Shown here piece by piece: positions 1 to 10,240 of a DNA stretch of 64,000 nucleotides (position 1 is the stretch's first letter; each line of letters begins with the position of its first letter). The translations under genes and the position numbers were made by a program. The notes beneath the pieces are model-generated. The model had not been told where the DNA came from, did not search any database, and saw only the letters and a program-made list of their open reading frames with translations. Origin of the DNA: Chrysemys picta bellii (lineage: Eukaryota > Chordata > Testudines > Emydidae); the NCBI RefSeq assembly GCF_011386835.1, contig NC_088809.1, forward strand, positions 25,613,067 through 25,677,066, in the 5' to 3' direction.

Positions 1-1914
1 ACAGCACCAGTTGCATCTTGATTTCATGTATGTCAGATCCCTCACAGCCTGGGCGCTGATGTGGGCAGAATACAGAGAGGATTTCTTTGTAGCAATGATA
101 ACAGATCCCCAAAGAGCGGTAACAGGCACTTACTCTTCCTCCCCAAGAGCACGCCATGTGGGATCCCCTCAGCGGCCCACCCTGCTGCCCCTCTAATTGA
201 GTGTGTAGGGAGAGAGTGAGATGTTTAGGGCTGCACTTGTCACCATTATAAGCAATCAACAGATCAACATCTCCATTTTGTTGAAGCCAAATACTATGGT
301 CTCTGTGCTCTACCGATGATGGGGCAGCAGATGGGAGAAATCCAGCTGAGCCCCAATCCAGCTAAGACAGAAGGGATAGGGATACAGACCTTAAGGGAAG
401 CACCTCACGGAAAGGCCTGTCTGCACATAGTCTTGGAATCATCTTGGATCCATTCGTGCTGCCCCTGGATTAGCAGCTGTGTGAAGTGCATTTCCCTTCT
501 ATGGTTCACCACTAGTCAAAGGTTCTGGGCCAGACTGGGGAGGAGGTGCGGTTTCCTATCAAGCTCTGCTAGAGTAGCTGGCTGTATCCAACAAGACAAT
601 CATCAGTCACATAAGTAACAATGCTGATATTTACATCATTGCCATTGGGTTGCAAAACTAATCCTGCCCTGAGATGAATGGGGAAAGGTCACCCTTCTCT
701 AACGATCACATGAATACACTAAAATAATAAATACATCTGCTTGAGTCCTCCCCTGCTAACCTGATCTCAGTTCCTTCAGCAACTCATTTTTTGATACCTA
801 TAATTTTGTCTTTTCAATGCATTCATCATTAACTACTCCCTGGCAGTGTGGAGCCTCCTCCTACCACCCACTCACCATAATCACTTACTACTTATCTATG
901 TACTTAGATCACACTTATCACCATAATATCTGTGCAAATATGCAAATAATAAACTGACATGGTTTAATCCAATTCCCTCCTTTCATCCTATGAATCTGCT
1001 GTCTGTCTCCCCCTTTTTCTTCTTCTTTGAGTTCTTAGCGAACTTGAAACCAGTTGCTGAAGTCTGGAGAGATGCTAGCATATTCAGAAAAGTAGAAATC
1101 ACAGATCAAGGTCTCCCATACCTCCTTCCACAGCATGAAGACCCAGTTTCTCATTTATCATCATTCTGAGTGCTAGCACCTGTTGTGAATGAATTTCTCC
1201 ATCGTTGGCACCCCAGCACATCTCATTCCATCCCTTTCTCCTCCGAGCACTATGAAAAATTTACTACTTTATCATTTGTGAAGACACAAAATGCTATTGC
1301 TACCCAGTCCATATTCTCCCTTGAACCACCTGCAGCCTGTATCTTTTTTCACCTCTTTCTCACTCTATTAAAAGATTCTGCAATCTTCACTTTACTCATA
1401 TCTCTCAACCTGCAAGCCTGCCAGTATATGACACAAACAATCCAAATGCACGACAAGTGATGAAAAGGGGGAACAGCTGGGTTGTTGCATGTTATGCCAT
1501 AATTAACAGATTACATTTTTAATTATAGAGAACCTGGTAAGGATCTTTCTCGCTGTGAATTAAATACAAAGGAAACTTGAAAATTAAATTCTGTCTTGTG
1601 CAACCATAGGAACCTGAGACATTGTCATCAGCAGGGGTTGAATCTTGGACCTTCAGGCTCTCAGAACAGATCTCTTCCACTTGGGAGGAAGGCGTAGCTG
1701 TTATCCTCTGGGTGGACTAACTAGAAGAGGGGGCATGACACACACTTTGCCAGTGGACAACAAAACTATTTGCTAACCAGCAGTAGAATGGTGGAGCTCA
1801 GTAGTCCTGGGATATTGTCCTGGCTCTGGATGAGGAGAGTGGTCACAGACGTGGTTACAGACAGAAAAGTCAAGCCCAGAGGTTTGGCACATTCATATTG
1901 AGAGGCTGAGCAGC
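1..1914. other. No recognisable feature
   Basis: AT-rich vertebrate-type sequence. The short open frames here lack any domain, codon bias or splice context that I can recognise. I see no gene, clear repeat boundary or RNA. Confidence 0.5.
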
Positions 1915-2030
1915 TCAGACCTGGATCTCACATACCTGCAGTCTGATTCCAATCCCAGCTCTGCCAAGAGGTGCCTTGTGCAACCTCTGTTAACTTATTT
2001 GTAAAATGGGGGGATGACACTCGACTGTCT
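1915..2030 (+). repeat. MIR-like SINE fragment
   Basis: The sequence runs from a B-box-like segment (GATTCCAATCCCAGCTCTGCC) shortened here to its recognisable core TTCCAATCCCAGCTCTGCC, through a short spacer, to TTGTAAAATGGGG and ATGA. That order matches the right half of a tRNA-derived MIR/CORE-SINE. It is diverged, with no clear ends or target duplication. From 2031 to about 2560 I see nothing further. Confidence 0.5.
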
Positions 2031-2561
2031 TCTAAGGTAGAGTACGAACCTTTGCTCAATTTTAGGGTGTCTAAAGCGCATAGAAATATAAAGAACAGTC
2101 AGTGACAGTGAGATCAGAATGCATGGTCTCACGCCCAGCTCAGTGCACCTTTCCGAATGCTCAGGGAATTCCAGAAGAGAGGGTCACTCTCGTTCTCATA
2201 TCTACAGAACACTGCTTGACAGGGCTGCACAGTGTAACGGGCAGCCCAATTCAGCTACCACACCGAACAACCTGCAAAATCTACAACACATGAGAGCTCG
2301 GAACTTATTCAGGTACAAAAAGAACCTCCCCTCTTCGAAACCCTTTGCAAGCTGAGATGGCATTTCTTTATTCTTTGCCTTTGTCCCTTATTTCGCTGCC
2401 ATTCTCAGCTACTCTTTCCAAACCTGCTGCCCAACATCGCTTCTCCTCTTACCAGCCGGTATGTGATTAATTCTTATTTGCTGCTGAGTGAGTTCTACCA
2501 CCAAAAGCAGCAAGCTAATACCAAACACCTACAGAAGCCACTATTGCAAACAAGAGCTTTA

Positions 2562-2755
2562 TCCGCATGGTCCAGCGGGTAGGGCACTGGAGTTGGGACT
2601 CGAGGAAAAAGGTATTCAATTCCAGGCTTGGACACACACACTGTCGCGTTGGGCTAGTCACTTCCGACCCGTAAGCTAGGAATAATGATACATTACTTAC
2701 CTTCCTTTTAAAATGCTTTGAGATCTACAAATGAAGAGTACTACACAGGTGTCGT
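2562..2755 (+). repeat. tRNA-derived SINE, MIR/CORE-SINE type
   Basis: A box-A-like stretch (GTCCAGCGGGTAGGGCACTGG) is shortened here to GGGTAGGGCACTGG. A B-box-like TATTCAATTCC follows, then GGCTAGTCACTTCC, and then a tail AAATGCTTTGAGATCTAC. This is the order seen in amniote MIR-type SINEs with an L2-like tail. It is diverged and presumably ancient. No target duplication was found. Confidence 0.6.
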
Positions 2756-2810
2756 TATTAGAAATCAGACAATCTAAGCAAGCAGCTAACTGAGAAACAC
2801 AATAATAGGC

Positions 2811-3066
2811 CACACTTTATACTAAGGGTGTATCTATAAAAGTTTATAAAGTGTTAATAAATTATTAATATATATTAGAAGCATGTCACACGAGTAGTAT
2901 GTGTTCTAGATGGTTAAAAGCACTTCAGTAGAAGTTGTTCTAGATGGCTATAAGCAACCTATTAACCTGTTGGACTCTATAAGAATTGCTTAAGCATTAA
3001 TAAAACTATTAATCAGTTATTAACCCTTTACATACTCTTTACATTAGGGTATATTTATAAAGTGTG
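2811..3066. mobile_element. AT-rich MITE-like inverted-repeat element
   Basis: The two ends are inverted copies: CACACTTTATA at 2811 and its complement TATAAAGTGTG ending at 3066. Both are followed inward by an AGGGT(G/A)TAT segment. The 256-bp interior is full of TTATTAA and TATAAA words and has no ORF. It looks like a non-autonomous DNA transposon. Superfamily is undetermined because no clear target duplication is visible. Confidence 0.55.
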
Positions 3067-3265
3067 AAAAAGTTTCACATAATTAATGAGAAAATCAGGG
3101 TCCAGCTCCAGGCAGGAGGCCAACTGATGGCTATCCTATTTAGCTTCTCTCACTCATACAATAATTCTAATCTACTCCAACAACAACTGCATGGGTGAAA
3201 CCAGACAATCATTGCGCTCGTGAATGAATTCACACAGAAAAATGGTAACAGACAAAAGCACCCTA

Positions 3266-3597
3266 TCACCTGTGGGTGAGCACTTTTCACAAAGCATTTA
3301 CTTCACCTCTGGCCTCTCAGGCCTTGTCTTCAAAGAAAACCTTCAAAAGACAAGCCTTGGAACTGAAATTCATCACTCAGCTGGACACTGAAAGGCATGG
3401 AGGTAACAGACACTGGTTTTATGGCTCATTCCCACAATATGTAACAACCCTTGCTGCCTGCTAACCCTTAATTGCCCACTTCATTGTAAGTGGCCTCCTT
3501 CAGCATATGTGAACCCCTTCTGCTTAACAATCTGCCCGCCTGGATTTAGCTCAGACACCCTGGTTACCTTCTCCAGTCCTGAGGAAGAGCTCTTGAT
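3266..3597 (+). pseudogene. Penelope-like element 3' fragment (family 2)
   Basis: The frame near 3276-3400 encodes a segment with KKTFKRQALELKFITQLDT followed by a Gly-Asn-Arg stretch. This resembles the C-terminal end of Penelope-like polyproteins, just past the GIY-YIG endonuclease. The downstream non-coding part ends in CCTGAGGAAGAGCTCTTG, the same sequence class seen in the fragments at 5125-5212 and 10921-11045. The copy is 5' truncated and degenerate, with no target duplication. Assignment rests on motif memory and on the shared tail with the other fragments. Confidence 0.45.
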
Positions 3598-3604
3598 ACC
3601 AGAC

Positions 3605-4587
3605 ACCTCTGTGTTCCTGGGGAAGCAGGGTGCAGTATCCAGCCAGACTCATGAAAGACACCCCCCTCCCCAGCCTCTGCTTAACCAAAACCCATCAGAA
3701 AAAGAAAACTTGCAGAGAGCAGTGAAGGGCGTTGGGAGACACACCTAGACCCCTCCTGACAAGGGTGACAAGATTAAGACATCTCCATTAGCATACAGAA
3801 TGGAGAGCAAAGACAACTCCCCTACCCTCATCGGCATGAAAGATGGGACAGGAAGACATCTCAATTTACATACAGAATGGAGAACAGAGAACCACACTGA
3901 ATTCTGGGACCAGAAAAAGCAGGGAAGCACTGCATCCTGGGAATCTCTGCTCCAGATGCTAATGAACCTATGCCTGCACACACACCCAGCTCAGCAGTTA
4001 TCAGACCAATTCTAGTAATGAATCCTTAATTGATATCCAAATACTGAAGCAGCCTAGTTGCATTGTGAGCTCCCTGGAAGAAAACACCACCCATAGCCAA
4101 GAGGGATCAGCTCCTATTGTCTAGTCTAAAGAAAACCCTTGAGTCATCAGCTTACCTATAAACAAATCTAGTGTTCTCCCTTCAACCATTGTAATTTCTC
4201 TACAAAAATCCCTACTCACCCTCTAGTCAGGGTTCTGATGCTTAGATCCACACTATGCATCAGTTCCCCTGGAACTCCATCTCCTGACTGATAGTGCTGG
4301 GGGCTCTGCCTTTCTCCAGCATTCAGAACCCTCAGCTACCACCATCATCTGGGAACCCTGACCAGTTCAAGCCTCATGGAGTGGGTGAGACCCCCGCCTC
4401 TTTCGCTCTCTGTTTTCCTTTCTACCTTAGGTATTAACCTTTAATCATGTATGTTACGTTGGTTTAGTCCTCCTTGTGTAGTTATTACTATTATTCAATA
4501 AATAACTTCTATGGTTAAGTTGGTTGCTTCTCTCTCTCTTGCTGAGCTTTACTCGTTTGTATTTTTAGCTTCCCCCATTCACTCTAC
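3605..4587 (+). mobile_element. Possible solo LTR
   Basis: A block of about 1 kb with LTR-like composition contains a polyadenylation signal (ATTCAATAAATAAC at about 4493), a downstream T-rich stretch and a CTCTACA end. No internal retroviral genes, primer-binding site or target duplication is visible, and the left boundary is a guess. Unique intergenic DNA is the alternative. Confidence 0.25.
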
Positions 4588-4732
4588 AGCAACGCTTCTT
4601 TGACCTAAGCTAAAGATCCCTGCAGTGCCCAAAATACTGCGGGCTTTGCTCATCGAGTAGGTTATTGCCAGTACAATTGTGTTGGGGAAGTGGGGATAGG
4701 GATGTGCTGAATTTGGGACGCATAAGGGTAAC

Positions 4733-4900
4733 AGCTTGAAAGTGCTGCTTGACCCAGTCCATGGAGCCCAGGGGCATATAAAGAGAGACAGCTTGAAAGT
4801 GCTGCTTCCTCCAGCCCAGTGAGTCCAGAGACATATAAGGGGCCAGCTTGACAGTGCTGATTGACCCGGTCCGCTCAGACTTGCTCCGTTAATGTACATG
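4733..4900. repeat. Tandem repeat, three units of about 56 bp
   Basis: Units begin at 4733, 4790 and 4845, each with AGCTTG(A/C)(A/C)AGTGCTG(C/A)TT. The first two also share a G(G/A)CATATAA(A/G)G segment near their ends. The spacing is 57 and 55 bp. Opposite-strand ORFs here reflect only the repeat. Confidence 0.75.
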
Positions 4901-5124
4901 TGGGTGTTCATCCAGTTCTGGGGTGGGAGTAACCCAGCCCTAGGACCCTAGGTCCTGCAAGATAGCTCCACTGGGAGGGGACTTGCAGTAGGGAAAAGTA
5001 GAGCTCCATATGTAAACACAAGTGACACAAGCAGAACATTGACAGGATTACAGAACCCCCTTCCCCAGAGGAGTAACCCGAATAAATGAGCATACCCCAA
5101 AGTAATGGGCAAATCTGGTAACAC

Positions 5125-5212
5125 TCTGGGAAGCTCCAAAGTTTGTCCCTTCCACCAGCAGAAGTTGGTCCAATGAAAGATATTACCTCACCCACCTTAT
5201 CTCTCTCCTTTT
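5125..5212 (+). repeat. Penelope-like 3' tail fragment (family 2)
   Basis: The segment AGCAGAAGTTGGTCCAATGA, followed by GATATTACCTCACCCACC, is the tail found in reverse orientation at 10921-11045. It corresponds to the downstream end of the family-2 Penelope-like sequence. The region just upstream (CTCCAAAGTTTGTCCC) is a degraded form of the hammerhead-like part. Very short and truncated. Confidence 0.5.
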
Positions 5213-5514
5213 ACTAAACCACCCCCCAATGGGCTTTAAAGTTCTGGCTTTCAGACTGGAGTGCACCTCCAGAGGGTCACTTTTTGAATTACCACCAAAG
5301 CAGGTTTTTTACATGCATTTTGCTAATAATCTAATGACTCAGGGAAATAGGCACTGCTCCACTTGAACAGAGACTGGAGACATAGTAATGACCTTCTGAG
5401 ATTGGAAGAAGTTTAAATTTATTAACTAGGCATTGCTGGTGTTAAAGCAGCACAAGATTTATACTGTCTGTCTTCAGGAAACTTATTTCTCTCCAGTGGA
5501 CCTGAACACACTGA

Positions 5515-5799
5515 GGTCTGGTCTATACTACCCGCCTGAATCGGCGGGTAGAAATCGACCTCTCGGGGATCGATTTATCGTGTCCCGTCGGGACGCAACA
5601 ATCGATCCCCGAATCGGCGCTCTAACTCCACCAGCGGAGGTGGCAGTAAGCGCCGCCGACAAAAAGCGGCAGAAGTCGATTTTGCCGCCGTCCTCACAAC
5701 GGGGTAAGTCGGCTGCAATACGTCGAATTCAGCTACGCTATTCACGTAGCTGAATTTGTGTATCTTAAATCGACTCCCCGCTGTAGTGTAGAGGTACCC
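5515..5799. mobile_element. Harbinger-type MITE
   Basis: A 285-bp element lies between TGA triplets (5512-5514 and 5800-5802). The ends are diverged inverted repeats, with CTATACTAC near the left and GTAGTGTAGAGG near the right. The interior is rich in CG and ATCGAT words and holds two hairpins, one around GATCGATT...AATCGATC and one around ATTCAGCTACG...CGTAGCTGAAT. It encodes nothing. The 3-bp duplication and the TACTAC end fit the PIF/Harbinger superfamily. An autonomous Harbinger starts 56 bp downstream. Confidence 0.7.
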
Positions 5800-6020
5800 T
5801 GAGACACAATTGGGCTGGGAGAGTCTAAGGGGCCTCAGGCGGCACAGATACTAAGGGTATGTCTATACTACGAGAGTAGTTTGATTTTACTTAAAGCCAA
5901 TTTGTGGAACCGATATTACAAAGTCGAACATGTGAATCCACACTAAGGACAGTAATTCGACTTTGTGAGTCCACACTAACGGGGCAAGCGTTGACAGTCA
6001 TCCACCTTTTTCAGAGGCAG

Positions 6021-7223
6021 ATGCTGAGAAATTGGGCGAGGAGGCTACGGCAGCGCGGTGAGGACATTAAGTCTGAGAGGGGCACAGAGCTCTCACAAAG
6101 CACGGGACCCCGCGCCATGAACATCATGGTGGCAATGGGTCATGTTGATGCTGTGGAACGGCGATTCTGGGCCCGGGAAACAAGCACGGACTGGTGGGAC
6201 CGCATAGTGCTGCAGGTCTGGGATGAATCACAGTGGCTGCGAAACTTTCGGATGCATAAGGGAACTTTCCTGGAACTTTGTGAGTTGCTGTCCCCTGCCC
6301 TGAAGCGCAAGGACACCCGGATGCGAGCAGCTCTGACTGTCCAGAAGCGAGTGGCCATAGCCCTCTGGAAGCTTGCAACGCCAGATGGCTACCGGTTAGT
6401 CGCGAACCAATTTGGAGTGGGCAAATCTACCGTGGGGGTTGCTGTGATGCAAGTAGCCAACGCAATCGTTGAGCTACTGCTCTCAAAGGTAGTGACCCTG
6501 GGAAACGTGCAGGTGATCATTGATGGCTTTGCTGCGATGGGATTCCCAAACTGCGGTAGGGCTATAGATGGAACTCACATCCCTATCCTGGGACCGGCCC
6601 ACCAGGCCAGCCAGTACGTTAACTGAAAGGGCTACTTTTCAATGGTGCTGCAAGCACTGGTGGACCATAGGGGACGTTTTACCAACATCAACGTCAGATG
6701 GCCGGGCAAGGTTCATGATGCTCGCGTTTTCAGGAACTCTGGTCTGTTTAGATGGCTGCAGGAAGGTATTTACTTCCCGGACCACAAAATAACTGTTGGG
6801 GATGTGAAGATGCCTATAGTGATCCTCGGGGACCCAGCCTACCCGCTAATGCCCTGGCTCATGAAGCCCTATACAGGCGCCCTGGACAGTGAAAAAGAAC
6901 TCTTCAACTACCGGCTGAGCAAGTGCAGAATGGTGGTGGAGTGTGCTTTTGGACGTCTGAAGGGGAGATGGAGAAGCTTACTGACTCGCTCTGATCTCAG
7001 CGAAACCAATATCTCCATTGTTATTGCAGCTTGCTGTGTGCTCCACAATCTCTGTGAGAGCAAGGGGGAGGCGTTTATGGCGGGGTGGGAGGTTGAGGCA
7101 AATCGCCTGGCTGCTGATTACGCCCAGCCAGCCAGCCGGGCGATTAGAAGAGCCCAGCGGGACGCGCTGTGCATCCGGGAAGCTTTGAAAGCTAGGTTCC
7201 ACAGTGAGCAGGGTAACCTGTGA
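6021..7223 (+). pseudogene. Harbinger (PIF) DDE transposase, one nonsense codon
   Basis: The product would be the DDE endonuclease that cuts and inserts the transposon, working with a Myb/SANT partner. One frame runs through the whole gene, broken only by an in-frame TGA at 6624-6626. The change looks like CGA to TGA, typical CpG decay. Catalytic regions are visible: AIDGTHIPIL (first Asp), ILGDPAYPL (second Asp) and VECAFGRLKGRW (Glu). Upstream is the helix-turn-helix-like region with VANQFGVGKSTVGVAV. I place the start at the ATG at 6021; an ATG at 6117 is the alternative, and the open frame before 6021 has only a GTG. AATAAA signals follow at about 7345. It is inactive as written but only lightly decayed. 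Confidence 0.88.
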
Positions 7224-7299
7224 CTATTAAGTTTGTTAAGTTTGTTTAAACAGAACCTGAACCTGCCCCAATTTATTTTCCCAGTTAATGTTGACTATC

Positions 7300-8140
7300 C
7301 TCTCCAGTTACCAACCCTCTTCCCCCCCTTCCCACACACCTTTAAAAATAAAATAAATGAAACTTTGTTCAATAACACCGTTTTCTTTATTAAGGATTTC
7401 GCGGTAAAGTGTTGAAACTGGGACGCAGACTGTGGTGGGGAGCGGGTGTAGTGATGGAAAGGACGCTTCTAAACTCGAGGAATGACAGGCTCCTGCTCCT
7501 AGAGCGGTCCGCAGTGGTGGACTGGTTGTTTCAATGGAGCCTGCCACCCCTCCTCTTCGGGACTCTGTGTGTGGGGGCTATGTGACTTTGTGACGGGGGA
7601 GGACGGTTACAGATCCCCTGCTGCGTGGCTCTGTCATCCAGGCTAAGGACCGCTGCATAAGATCTGTAACCGCCCACCCCTGCCACAAACTCACATAGCC
7701 CTCCCTCCCCCAACAGGACATGAAAATCACCTCCCAGACTGACCAGGGTGCCTAGTGACTGCAATGTGTGTGTGACCTTCTGCTGAACCTGCCCCCGTGT
7801 CTGTACCCTGGTAAAGGTGACTGTCCTCTCCAATTACCAACCCCCTCCCCCCCCCTTCAAACACACTCTCCTCTAAAAGAACATGACGGAAACAGTAATT
7901 AACAGAAACGTATTTTTTATTAACAACTACACAGTTAGGGGATGAAACTGGGACGGGGGCTTGCTTGGGTGAGGTGCATTTGGAGGGAGGGAAAGGACGT
8001 ATCAAATCTTTGGGAATGAGAGCCTTCTGCAATTTGCGCAGTCTGCAGTGGTGGAGTGACGGTTTTCACGGCCGCTGCCGCCCCTCCTTCTTGGGACTTT
8101 GTGGCGGGGGAGGGTGGTTAGAGAGAGAATGCAGCGGGGC
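7300..8140. repeat. Diverged tandem duplication inside the Harbinger
   Basis: The segment 7300-7560 resembles 7812-8100 in order. Both have TCCTCTCCA(G/A)TTACCAACCC, an AT-rich stretch, TTGAAACTGGGAC or ATGAAACTGGGAC, GGAAAGGACG, a GCAGTGGTGGA box and CCCCTCCT. The copies are about 510 bp apart and diverged. In reverse they hold two versions of the 3' end of the Myb-like gene, both with a proline-rich PPP-QS stretch and a basic end. Confidence 0.6.
7573..7700. repeat. Inverted repeat (hairpin) in the Harbinger
   Basis: The arm GGGGCTATGTGACTTTGTG from 7573, continuing to CGGTTACAGAT, pairs with the complementary ATCTGTAACCG...CACAAACTCACATAGCC ending at 7700. The arms are about 45 bp each, imperfect, with a loop of about 35 nt. 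It may be a small foldback insertion or a structure separating the two convergent genes. Confidence 0.65.
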
Positions 8141-9897
8141 TTTGTCCTCCTGCCTCCGGTCCTGCAGAACATCTACAAGGCGCTGGAGTGTGTCCGTTTG
8201 CTCTCTCATTAGTCCAAGCAGCGTTTGAGTCGCCCGCTGTCCTGTCACCACCTGTCCTCCTGTTCGCTGTGTGATCACTGGTATTGCGACATGTTCTCCC
8301 TCCACTAGGTCTGCTGTGCCACCTCGGCTCGGGAACAGCCCATAAGTTCGGAGAACATCTCGTCCCGTGTCCTTCTCTTTCGTCGCCTGATCTGCGCCAG
8401 CCTCTGGGGGGGGGATGCCAGGGTAGGTCGGGAGACACTCGCAACTGTGGGATGGGAAAAAGGGAGTAAATTCCTCAGAAAGATACAGTTTTGCGAACAA
8501 TGAATATAGTCTTTCCCTGTGAACAAGACCATGCTCAGTACCTATCACATGCGCACTCAGTACAAGGTCGAATTTTCGGCCTTCCGATTGAGTGCCTGGG
8601 GTCTTGCTGTACAGATCACACAAGCAGGGCCGGACAACAGAATTCGGCTAGCAGGCAGACATGGTAAGCCGTAGACTTTTGGGTGCTTGAAGCTTAATTT
8701 ATAGCAGTGCCCTCCTTTCACGTTCCAAGCAATGCTCCTAGCATTGGCCAGTTCCTGCTGCCGGCAATCCGGCCAGCATGAACTCTGCCCCGTCCCACCC
8801 CACTCGCGGGTGTCCCCAGAAAAGATCACTGCATGCTGCCCCTGTCCCGCCTCCACCGCGTGGCTGTAAACCGCCGGTTACAGTTATGTAAAGGAACAGG
8901 CAATCAGTCCCAATACTAACATTCCCCTAATTCAAAGCAGGTCACCATGAGTGATATCTCTCTGATGAGGATTTCGGAGACCGAGAAAGACCGCATGCTG
9001 CGTGAATGCCAGCAAGCACCAGGGCCCTTTGCTGCTATGCTGTGCGAGGCAATGATCCCGGACTACTTGCTGCTAGCCTGGCGCGGAAAAGTCTCCTACC
9101 ATGGAGGACGCAATAAGGCCGCTCTCCCCAGGAACCTGATGCAAAGGCTTTCACAATACCTCCAGGACAGCTTTGTGGAGATGTCCCAGGAGGATTTCTA
9201 CTCTATCCCTGGACATATAGACAGAATTTTCCAGTAGTTGAACTGGCAAGGACTAAACCCTAAAGCGCCTAGGGCAAACTAATCATGAAAAACCCATTGT
9301 TTATATACCCTTCCTATTCTGTTAAAAATAAATGTTTAAAACACTTACCTACTGATCCTTCCCCTGATTCACGGTCCGGGTTACCGCCTTGGGAGGGTTG
9401 GTAGGGGATCTCCGTGAGGGTGATGAAGAGATCCTGGCTGTTGGGGAAATCAGCGTTGAAAGCGCTGTCGACTGCCTTGTTCTCCTCATCTCCTTCTTCA
9501 TCTTCCCCGTCCGCGAAGATCTCCGAGGAAGCGGACGTCGACACTACCCCATCGTCAGAGTCCACGGTCACTGGCGGGTAGTGGTGGCGGCTGCACCTAG
9601 AATGGAATGCAGTGCCTCGTAGAAACAGCATGTCTGGGGCTGGGATCCGGAGCATCTGTTTGCCGCTTTGGTCTTCTGGTACCCTTGTCTCAGCTCCTTG
9701 ATTTTCACGCGGCACTGCATTGCATCCCGGCTGTATCATCTCTCAGTCATGGCTTTGTAGATCTTCTCGTAGATCTTCGCATTCCGTTTTTTCGATCGCA
9801 GCTGCGAAAGCACGGACTCATCGCCCCACACAGCGATCAGATCCAAGACTTCCCGATCAGTCTATGCTGGGGCCCTCTTTCTATTCTGTGATTGCAT
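8066..9897 (-). pseudogene. Myb/SANT-like Harbinger accessory gene, two exons, decayed
   Basis: Harbinger transposons need a Myb/SANT-like protein for DNA binding and nuclear import of the transposase. On the minus strand an ATG at 9897 opens a frame with a trihelix/Myb_DNA-bind_4-type domain. It includes DLIAVWGDESVLSQLRSKKR, then NAKIYEKI, then QCRVKIKELRQGYQKTKAAN and a Cys-Phe-Tyr segment. Two stops interrupt it, after Ala-Pro-Ala and after Thr-Glu-Arg. A frameshift leads into an acidic stretch (SEIFADGEDEEGDEENK). A donor GTAAGT lies at about 9352 after GGATCAGTAG. The second exon (about 8410 to 8066) has AQIRRRKRRTRDEMFSELMG and a proline-rich tail, preceded by a pyrimidine-rich CAG acceptor. 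A poly(A) signal for this strand lies near 7915. Confidence 0.75.
8947..9237 (+). CDS. Extra small ORF inside the Harbinger (96 aa, unknown)
   Basis: I do not recognise this protein. It is an intact plus-strand frame beginning MSDISLMRISETEKDRML, with CEAMIPDYLLLAWRGKVSYH in the middle and an ending of SIPGHIDRIFQ. There is no signal peptide or membrane segment. It looks globular, with mixed helix-forming segments. It lies in the intron of the minus-strand Myb-like gene. The ATG sits in a good context (GTCACCATGA) just after a possible splice acceptor (AATTCAAAGCAG). An upstream ATG-GTAAGC donor lies at 8661 and an AATAAA at about 9328. Unlike the two flanking transposon genes it has no stop. 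It may be a third Harbinger gene, a captured exon or chance. Function is unknown. Confidence 0.5.
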   Translation: MSDISLMRISETEKDRMLRECQQAPGPFAAMLCEAMIPDYLLLAWRGKVSYHGGRNKAALPRNLMQRLSQYLQDSFVEMSQEDFYSIPGHIDRIFQ

Positions 9898-10240
9898 GGT
9901 CACCTCTGCTGGAGAGCTCTGCATCGTTGCCAGTGCTGCTGAGCTCACCACGATGTCCAAACAGGAAATGAGATTCAAACTGGCCAGACAGGAAAAGGAA
10001 TTCAAATTTTCCCGGGGCTTTTCCTGTGTGGCTGGTCAGAGCATCCGAGCTTGGACTGCTGTCCAGAGCGTCAACAGAGTGGTGCACTGTGGGATAGCTC
10101 CCGGAGCTGTTAGCGTCTAATTCCATCCACATCTACTCTAGTTCGACATGGCCATGTCAAATTTAGCGCTACTCCCCTCGTCAGGGAGGAGTACAGAAAT
10201 CGATTTAAAGAGACCTCTATGTCGACATAAATAGCCTAAA

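Larger units (their letters stand above)
5855..10240 (+). mobile_element. PIF/Harbinger DNA transposon, right end truncated
   Basis: The left end GGGTATGTCTATACTACGAG follows a TAA at 5852-5854 and is nearly the same as the element starting at 63613. The element carries a DDE transposase on the plus strand, a Myb/SANT-like gene on the minus strand, and an extra small ORF. Convergent poly(A) signals lie between the first two. The right part (about 10139-10238) matches, in reverse, the fragment at 29606-29757. It stops near 10240 without the expected terminal repeat, so the right end seems deleted. Two genes in opposite orientation is standard Harbinger architecture. Confidence 0.85.

Noticed and set aside
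4733..4900. CRISPR-like array
   Set aside because: Only three diverged units without constant-length unique spacers, in vertebrate DNA. An ordinary tandem repeat.
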